Positions 6,436 through 11,384 of a stretch of 11,384 nt of DNA are shown piece after piece; positions within the stretch are counted from its first letter, which is position 1, and each line of letters begins with the position of its first letter. The notes below the pieces were generated by a model. It was given only the letters and a program-made list of their open reading frames with translations. It was not told the DNA's origin and ran no database searches. The translations under genes and the position numbers were made by a program. The stretch comes from Epsilonproteobacteria bacterium UBA6211 (GTDB lineage Bacteria; Campylobacterota; Campylobacteria; Campylobacterales; Arcobacteraceae): NCBI GenBank assembly GCA_002421845.1, contig DISL01000039.1, positions 1 through 11,384 of the forward strand. The letters run 5' to 3'.

Positions 6436-7299
6436 TTATCTGATAAGTATTAAAGGCTTTGAACTATTTTGAAGCATCTTGGAAGTAAAACTACCGAATA
6501 TTGCACTTCTTATTTTGCCATGGCTAAAAGCACCCATTACGATAGCATCTATATCGTTTTCACTTTGGAACTTCAATAACTCGTTTAAAGGCTCACCTTT
6601 TAGTGATATAAGCTCAATATTTAGTTTTGTATCATGCAAAATCTCGGCAGCCTGTGCAAGGAGCATTCTTGACTTTCTTTCATCATCACATACATTGACC
6701 ACATATCGTCTTACGTCGGCTTTAAAAAGGGGTGATTTGACTATTGACTGTAAAGCCTTAATGGAACTTGTACTACCGTCATAAGCCATAAGTATCTTAT
6801 TTATAGGTCTAAACTCTTGGTTTACAATCAAAGTAGGTACTTCTATATTTCTGATTATCTCTTCTATTTGTTCACCTACGATATGGTTTCCTTGAGAATC
6901 TTTACCCCTTAGTCCTACAATAAGAAGTCTTATTTTATCTTGCAATTCCGATAAATTATCATACAATTTACCGTGTCTTTGAGATGTTATTACACTATGC
7001 AAACCTTGATTGGTTGCTTTTTGCTTTAACGTCTCTAAAAGTTCTTTCCCTTGAGTTATAAGAGTCTTACTCTCTTTTTCATCTTCGTTAGAGAGTTCTT
7101 CTAAAAGCTCATCTTTTTCACCTAGTCCGATATTGCCGGAAAAATCAATTTTACTAGACTTGTGTGAGTGTTCAACCGTATTTAGTAATTTTAGGGGTAT
7201 TTTAGTATTTTTTGATATATCTATACCGTACTCGCAAACTGCATTTGAAAACTTAGAACCGTCAACACAAGCAAAAATTGCCTTTTCCACCGCTGCCAT
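6436..7299 (-). CDS. Tandem-domain universal stress protein
   Basis: The 287 residues hold two UspA domains. The first (about 4-160) begins KAIFACVDGS and ends RNIEVPTLIVN. The second (about 166-287) begins NKILMAYDGS and ends with the nucleotide-binding stretch VMGAFSHGKIRSAIFGS (254-270) and KPLILIR. In the second domain the MG...G...GS pattern that contacts ATP phosphates is kept. The matching loop of the first domain (VGLRGKDSQGNHIVGEQ, 128-144) has no GS and may not bind ATP in the usual way. Usp proteins are cytoplasmic stress-survival factors. It starts 1 nt after the sulP stop, and its ribosome site GGGAGG lies inside the end of sulP, so the two are translationally linked. Pairing of a SulP transporter with a Usp gene suggests a regulatory or stress role for the Usp at the transporter, which is inference. 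Confidence 0.88.
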   Translation of the reverse strand: MAAVEKAIFACVDGSKFSNAVCEYGIDISKNTKIPLKLLNTVEHSHKSSKIDFSGNIGLGEKDELLEELSNEDEKESKTLITQGKELLETLKQKATNQGLHSVITSQRHGKLYDNLSELQDKIRLLIVGLRGKDSQGNHIVGEQIEEIIRNIEVPTLIVNQEFRPINKILMAYDGSTSSIKALQSIVKSPLFKADVRRYVVNVCDDERKSRMLLAQAAEILHDTKLNIELISLKGEPLNELLKFQSENDIDAIVMGAFSHGKIRSAIFGSFTSKMLQNSSKPLILIR

Positions 7300-7300
7300 A

Positions 7301-8791
7301 CTAATGACCTCCCATGACTTTTTCTATCTCTTCAGGCTTATCATGAACTCCGAATCTATCAATAATAGTTTTACTAGCTTCATTTTGCCCGATTACTTCG
7401 ACTCTTACACCGTCACGCCTAAATTTCATAACAGCTTTGTCAAGGGCGTAAACGGCAGAGATATCCCAAAAATGAGCTCTATTTAAATCAATAATAACTT
7501 TATCTAAAACTTCCTTAAAATCAAAGGTTTCATAAAATTTATCTGCACTATTAAAAAATACTTGCCCTACAAACTTATATGTTTTTGTATTTGTAGTCTC
7601 ATCGTATAATATATCACAATACATAAAATGGCTGATTTTGTTTGCAAAAAAGAGTGATGCTAAAAGTACACCTGTAACCACACCTAGAGCTAGATTATGA
7701 GTGCCTACCGTTACTGCAACTGTTCCTAACATTACTATATTTGTAGATAAAGGCAATGTTTTAAGCCCTTTTATAGAACCCCAATCAAAAGTACCTATAG
7801 ATACCATTATCATAACCGCCACCAATGCTGCCATAGGGATAATAGAGATAATATCGCTCAAAAATACAACCATAATAAGAAGGAAAAATCCGGCGACAAA
7901 AGTAGAGAGTCTCCCTCTTCCACCTGATTTAACATTTATAACAGACTGCCCTATCATAGCACACCCTGCCATACCGCCTATACATCCACTTGCTATATTT
8001 GCTATACCTTGACCTTTTGCTTCACGATGTTTGTCGCTTTTGGTATCGGTTAATTCATCTACTATGGTAGCCGTCATAAAAGACTCTAGTAAGCCCACTA
8101 TCGCCAAAGCAAAGGCATAAGGGAAAATTATCTGCAAAGTCTCTAAATTCATAGGAACGTCAGGCAATAAAAATATAGGCAAAGTATCGGGAAGCTGACC
8201 CATATCACCTACCGTTCTTACATCCCAGCCCGATATTACCGTAAAAATAGTAATCACTACTATGGTAACCAACGGCGAGGGAAGAAGTTTCCCAATTTTT
8301 GGGACATAAGGGAAAAGGTATATAATACCGAGTCCTACGGCAGTCAAAGCATACACATGCCACGTTACGTTTGTAAGTTCAGGTAATTGAGCCATAAAGA
8401 TAAGTATTGCAAGGGCATTTACAAACCCTACCACAACCGCACGAGCCACAAAACTCATCAATTTTGCAACACCTATAAACCCGAGTATTATTTGAATAAA
8501 ACCAGTCAAAATAGTAGCAGCCAAGAGGTATTCTAGTCCGTGTTCTTTTACCAAAGTAACCATAACCAAAGCCATAGCACCGGTTGCGGCACTAATCATA
8601 CCTGGACGTCCACCTACAAAAGAGATAACAACAGCTATACAAAAAGAGGCATAAAGCCCAACCTTTGGGTCAACCCCAGCTATAATAGAAAACGCTATCG
8701 CCTCGGGAATTAGTGCAAGTGCTACAACTAACCCTGATAAAACATCACCCCTTATATTTCCAAACCAATCATTTTTCGTAGATAATAACAA
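7301..8791 (-). CDS. SulP family inorganic anion transporter with STAS domain
   Basis: This 496-residue inner-membrane protein has the SulP layout. A transmembrane core (about 12-385) contains VVALALIPEAIAFSIIAGVDPKVGLYASF (22-50) and the GGRPGMISAATGAMA loop (60-74). A further conserved segment is ESFMTATIVDELT (236-248), followed by GCIGGMAGCAMIGQS (269-283). A cytoplasmic STAS domain follows (about 404-490) with the VIIDLNRAHFWDISAVYAL stretch, whose DIS fits the family's conserved D-x-S site. SulP proteins carry sulfate, bicarbonate or other anions; the substrate cannot be read from the sequence. In an autotroph bicarbonate uptake would be as plausible as sulfate. The start is TTG with AAGGGG four nt upstream; it lies 14 nt after pgpA. 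It is followed directly by usp. Confidence 0.9.
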   Translation of the reverse strand: MLLSTKNDWFGNIRGDVLSGLVVALALIPEAIAFSIIAGVDPKVGLYASFCIAVVISFVGGRPGMISAATGAMALVMVTLVKEHGLEYLLAATILTGFIQIILGFIGVAKLMSFVARAVVVGFVNALAILIFMAQLPELTNVTWHVYALTAVGLGIIYLFPYVPKIGKLLPSPLVTIVVITIFTVISGWDVRTVGDMGQLPDTLPIFLLPDVPMNLETLQIIFPYAFALAIVGLLESFMTATIVDELTDTKSDKHREAKGQGIANIASGCIGGMAGCAMIGQSVINVKSGGRGRLSTFVAGFFLLIMVVFLSDIISIIPMAALVAVMIMVSIGTFDWGSIKGLKTLPLSTNIVMLGTVAVTVGTHNLALGVVTGVLLASLFFANKISHFMYCDILYDETTNTKTYKFVGQVFFNSADKFYETFDFKEVLDKVIIDLNRAHFWDISAVYALDKAVMKFRRDGVRVEVIGQNEASKTIIDRFGVHDKPEEIEKVMGGH

Positions 8792-8805
8792 AAATCCCCT
8801 TATTG

Positions 8806-9273
8806 CTAAAACATTATACTAATAATTTCAAATGTAGCCAAAGCCAAAAGCCCTGCAAAAAAACCTGCTACGATATCATCGCCCATGACACCCAAACCGC
8901 CTTTTACTTTTGCATCTATTTTGCCTATAATAGAAGGTTTTTTAATATCAAGGATTCTAAAATAAACAAAACCCAAAATAGCAATAGGAATCAAAGCAAA
9001 CTCACTATTTGCAACCATAGAAAGACAAAGCCACATACCCGCTAGTTCATCTATCACTATCTCGCTATTGTCGTGTGTTGAAGTTTCAAGTTCATATTTG
9101 TCTATCTCTTTTACCGCAAGGATAGATACTAAAATAGTAAGCAAAAATAAAGTAGTAGCAGAACTAATATAAAGTACGACAAATCCCAAGACAAGTGCTA
9201 CCAAACTCCCTACCGTACCAGGAGCTTTTGGACTAAGTCCGCTATAAAAAAGTGTTAAAAAAGCTTTTCTCAT
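8806..9273 (-). CDS. pgpA: Phosphatidylglycerophosphatase A
   Basis: This 155-residue inner-membrane enzyme removes the phosphate from phosphatidylglycerophosphate to give phosphatidylglycerol. It shows the PgpA motifs GLSPKAPGTVGSL (12-24), EIVIDELAGMW (71-81) with the acidic metal-binding residues, FRILDIKKP (105-113) and the GVMGDDIVAGFFAG segment (128-141). Hydrophobic helices lie between them. Its ATG overlaps the regulator's stop as ATGA, which implies translational coupling. Length and motifs are normal for the family. Confidence 0.95.
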   Translation of the reverse strand: MRKAFLTLFYSGLSPKAPGTVGSLVALVLGFVVLYISSATTLFLLTILVSILAVKEIDKYELETSTHDNSEIVIDELAGMWLCLSMVANSEFALIPIAILGFVYFRILDIKKPSIIGKIDAKVKGGLGVMGDDIVAGFFAGLLALATFEIISIMF

Positions 9274-10151
9274 TTTTTCTTTTCAACTCCCAGTTTTTTT
9301 CGTTTTTCCCAAAGAGATTTTCTACTAATACCAAGCTTTTTACTAAGTTCAGTATCGGGATATTTGTCTTGAAAAGTATTTACGACAAGCCTTACGTATT
9401 CGTTGATAGTCATAATATTGTCGTTTGCTATTATCTGATTTGAATTTTTGAGTTCAATCTTATCATATATAAAATCAGGCTCATTATCAAGAGACGAAAT
9501 AACTACGTTTAATCCATCCAGTGATTTTTGTAACATATCTTTTAGAGATTTTTTCAACGAGTGGAAATCAATCATATAGTACAACGTATCTTTGTTTAGC
9601 TCTTTTATCTCTTGAACTATATTTACCTTTGAAAGCGGTATTATTTTTATAGGTAAATTCGACTTTTTTGCTATCTCAAAAAATAGTTTATCGCTATATT
9701 TTTGATCGTTTGTTTCTACCAACACAGGTAATTTGTGGTCATCTAGTTCACACTCTATACCGTCAAATACCGTATCAAAATATTTTTGATACAAACAAAT
9801 CTCTTTTTGCATTTTATTAAATACTTGATAGTGATGGATTTTTCGTATAAGCTCATCCATCATAAACGGTTTTTGAACATAATCTTTTGCACCTAGTTTG
9901 ATAGGAGAGCCGACGGTAGCGTCACTTATGTATGTAACAAACAAAATAACGATAGAATCTTTGTAATGTTTTATAACATCATCACAGTTTGTCGTATGAA
10001 GATTCATAGAAAGCAGTACGGTGTCATAGTGTTTTTGTTTGTCAACTTCACCAAAAGAGGTAAAATGTTCACACGCATGTCCCTCTTCAAATAATCTTGA
10101 AGATAGTTTTTGTGCTAGATAAATTTCATCTTCTAAAATAAGTATTTTCAT
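9270..10151 (-). CDS. Atypical orphan response regulator, HP1021-like
   Basis: This protein has an N-terminal receiver domain (about 1-115), a middle region without a familiar signature, and a C-terminal Fis-like helix-turn-helix (ELSKKLGISRKSLWEKRKKLG). The acidic pair in LEDE, the Thr in FVTYISD and the Lys of QKPF are kept. The phospho-acceptor position reads LLSMNL, with Ser where Asp is expected, so phosphorylation control is unlikely. That defect, and the place right after ispDF, match H. pylori HP1021 and C. jejuni Cj1608. Those regulators bind the replication origin and respond to redox state. Four cysteines are present (27, 56, 119 and 134 counted from the chosen start). The start is the ATG at 10151, which overlaps the ispDF stop as ATGA and gives MKILILEDE (293 residues). 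A TTG four codons upstream is also open but has no better ribosome site. Confidence 0.85.
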   Translation of the reverse strand: MKILILEDEIYLAQKLSSRLFEEGHACEHFTSFGEVDKQKHYDTVLLSMNLHTTNCDDVIKHYKDSIVILFVTYISDATVGSPIKLGAKDYVQKPFMMDELIRKIHHYQVFNKMQKEICLYQKYFDTVFDGIECELDDHKLPVLVETNDQKYSDKLFFEIAKKSNLPIKIIPLSKVNIVQEIKELNKDTLYYMIDFHSLKKSLKDMLQKSLDGLNVVISSLDNEPDFIYDKIELKNSNQIIANDNIMTINEYVRLVVNTFQDKYPDTELSKKLGISRKSLWEKRKKLGVEKKK

Positions 10152-11272
10152 TGTTGTGTCCAATCATGGTATTTTAATGTTGCATTGCTAATTACCGCTA
10201 CACCCTCTCCCCTACCTATAAATCCAAGCTTTTCCGCCGTTGTCGCTTTTATATTTATGAAGTTAGGCTCGATTTGGAGAAGTTTTGTAAGTGAACTTTT
10301 AATCTCATCTTTGTATGGTGAGATTTTTGGTTTTTGTGCCACTATCGTCACATCTACGTTTACTATATCAAATCCTACGTTACCTATAAAAGTAACTATC
10401 TTTTCAAGCAATATTTTTGAATCAATCCCGCTATATGCCATATCAGTATCAGGGAAAAACTCACCTATATCACCTGCTCCTGCAGCTCCTAAAAGTGCAT
10501 CTATAAGTGAGTGAATAAGTACATCACCGTCACTATGAGCCTTAAATCCGTAACCACACTCAATATACACTCCCCCTAAAAACATCTTTTTGTTCTCTTC
10601 AAAAGGGTGTATATCAAATCCGTTACCGTTTAGATATACCAAATCAGGCTTTGCAAGGCACCCTACATCACCCAAATCATTTTCAAAAGTGATTTTCTTT
10701 GATTTTGTGGAACCGGCTATGTATTTTACCGTTCCGCCTGATGTTTTAATAGCACTGCTATCATCGGTAAAGGTATAGCTCGTTTCTATGGCTTTACGCA
10801 ATTTATCACTATCTGAAAGCTGAGGGGTTTGAATAAGCTTGGTTTTATCTCTATCTATCGTAAGTCCGTCATATACCACGGTATCGCTTACGTCCAAAGA
10901 AGGGACGATACAATCTGCATTGTCTTTGTTCTCTATCAAATCAAGTATTACCTCTTGAGGCACACAACTTCTAGCCACGTCCGTAACCATCACATAGCGT
11001 GTATCAACTTTACCCAAAGCATTTCTCATAGAGTCTTGTCTTGTGTCACCACCTGCAACATATATAAACTCTGATGAAAAGTTACGCATATAGCCTACCT
11101 CATCGCCATGTCCTACTATTATAACTTTTTCAAATTTATAATAAGATGATAGCTTTTGGCTCACAGCCAACCAAAGAGGCTTATTGCCGACTCTAAGCCA
11201 CTGTTTCTTGACACTTTTGCCAAATCTTGTGGAGTTTCCAGCACACAAAACAACTAATGTTATATCAGACAC
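10148..11272 (-). CDS. ispDF: Bifunctional IspD/IspF enzyme of the MEP isoprenoid pathway
   Basis: The 374-residue fusion joins two steps of the non-mevalonate pathway. The N-terminal part (1-about 208) is 2-C-methyl-D-erythritol 4-phosphate cytidylyltransferase, with LCAGNSTRFG (9-18), K23, GGDTRQDSM (74-82) and VTDVARSCV (96-104). The C-terminal part (about 217-370) is 2-C-methyl-D-erythritol 2,4-cyclodiphosphate synthase. It has the metal ligands D220, H222 and H254, AHSDGD (245-250), GDIGEFFPDTD (267-277) and KATTAEKLGFIGRGEG (342-357). The fusion is typical of Campylobacterota, as well as alphaproteobacteria. It starts with GTG, with AAAGGA five nt upstream. It is the first gene of the run and its TGA overlaps the next ATG. 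Confidence 0.96.
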   Translation of the reverse strand: MSDITLVVLCAGNSTRFGKSVKKQWLRVGNKPLWLAVSQKLSSYYKFEKVIIVGHGDEVGYMRNFSSEFIYVAGGDTRQDSMRNALGKVDTRYVMVTDVARSCVPQEVILDLIENKDNADCIVPSLDVSDTVVYDGLTIDRDKTKLIQTPQLSDSDKLRKAIETSYTFTDDSSAIKTSGGTVKYIAGSTKSKKITFENDLGDVGCLAKPDLVYLNGNGFDIHPFEENKKMFLGGVYIECGYGFKAHSDGDVLIHSLIDALLGAAGAGDIGEFFPDTDMAYSGIDSKILLEKIVTFIGNVGFDIVNVDVTIVAQKPKISPYKDEIKSSLTKLLQIEPNFINIKATTAEKLGFIGRGEGVAVISNATLKYHDWTQQ

Positions 11273-11285
11273 AGCTTTCCTTTAA

Positions 11286-11319
11286 AATATGATACTTATG
11301 TGTAAAAAAGTATCATATT
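11286..11319. repeat. Perfect 12-bp inverted repeat, operator-like, before ispDF
   Basis: AATATGATACTT (11286-11297) and AAGTATCATATT (11308-11319) are exact reverse complements separated by 10 bp. The arm centres are 22 bp apart, about two helical turns, so both would face the same side of the DNA. One arm overlaps the proposed -10 box. Since transcription would start inside that arm, the full hairpin would not appear in the mRNA, which favours a protein-binding site over an RNA structure. No T-tract supports a terminator on either strand. Confidence 0.55.
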
Positions 11320-11345
11320 GTATCAAAAAGTAACTTAAAATTCAA
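11317..11345 (-). promoter_or_regulatory. Candidate promoter of the ispDF operon
   Basis: On the minus strand TTGAAT (11345-11340) is followed after 17 nt by TACAAT (11322-11317). A start near 11310 would leave a leader of about 38 nt with the ribosome site AAAGGA before the GTG codon. TATGAT (11317-11312) is an overlapping alternative -10. Confidence 0.45.
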
Positions 11346-11368
11346 GAAAGTATAAATTTTGTAACTTA
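11330..11368 (-). repeat. Direct repeat TAAGTTAC upstream of ispDF
   Basis: TAAGTTAC occurs twice on the minus strand (11368-11361 and 11337-11330), 31 bp apart, about three helical turns. Each contains GTTAC followed by A or T, one base short of the published HP1021 box TGTT(A/T)C(A/T). They flank the proposed -35 box. This suggests, but does not show, control by the HP1021-like regulator encoded in the same operon. Confidence 0.35.
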
Positions 11369-11384
11369 TAACGATTATTTATTT

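Noticed and set aside
8803..9045. Plus-strand open frame within pgpA, and similar opposite-strand frames inside sulP, ispDF, usp and sapC
   Set aside because: They lie wholly or mainly within strongly supported genes, lack ribosome sites and resemble no known protein.
10152..10163. TTG start for the response regulator, four codons upstream
   Set aside because: The ATG at 10151 gives the usual receiver N-terminus and the ATGA overlap with ispDF, the same junction seen at pgpA.
11286..11319. Inverted repeat before ispDF as an intrinsic terminator of an upstream gene
   Set aside because: The stem is AT-rich and no T-tract follows on either strand. Its overlap with a promoter fits an operator better.

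Overview
The window looks like a chromosomal segment of a Campylobacterota (epsilonproteobacterial) organism, most like Sulfurimonas or a relative. Three things point there: the AT-rich composition, the fused ispDF gene, and the block ispDF – phospho-acceptor-less response regulator – pgpA. In Helicobacter pylori the regulator HP1021 also lies next to ispDF (HP1020). The assignment rests on gene content and order, not on a database search. All twelve protein genes appear intact. I found no tRNA, rRNA, CRISPR array, phage or transposase gene.

Left part (1-2565, all minus strand). An AAA ATPase of the AAA_14/DUF4143 type (59-1252) is followed by a noncoding, AT-rich stretch with a long inverted repeat. 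Next comes a 57-residue membrane miniprotein (1488-1661). Its leader contains a clear class I cyclic di-GMP (GEMM) riboswitch at about 1722-1797. Between aptamer and start codon there is a readable translational expression platform: a hairpin that would hide the Shine-Dalgarno sequence, and a competing pairing with the aptamer's 3' strand. This riboswitch-miniprotein unit is the most novel element of the window. It is followed by sfsA (1885-2565).

Middle part (2566-5734). sfsA and truC (tRNA pseudouridine-65 synthase) diverge from a 34-bp gap. The promoter elements sit so close to both start codons that the sfsA mRNA is predicted to be leaderless and the truC mRNA almost so. truC meets a periplasmic rhodanese-like gene tail to tail, with the two stop codons overlapping in one CTAG. 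The rhodanese gene diverges from a Kef-type cation/proton antiporter with a C-terminal RCK domain.

Right part (5735-11384, all minus strand). One tightly packed run, ispDF > HP1021-like regulator > pgpA > sulP > usp > sapC, reads leftward with junctions of a 4-nt overlap, a 4-nt overlap, 14 nt, 1 nt and 11 nt. It joins isoprenoid precursor synthesis, a redox/replication-type regulator and phosphatidylglycerol synthesis to an anion transporter, a tandem universal stress protein and a SapC-family protein. The promoter region upstream of ispDF carries a perfect 12-bp inverted repeat placed like an operator, plus two direct repeats that resemble HP1021 boxes with one mismatch each.
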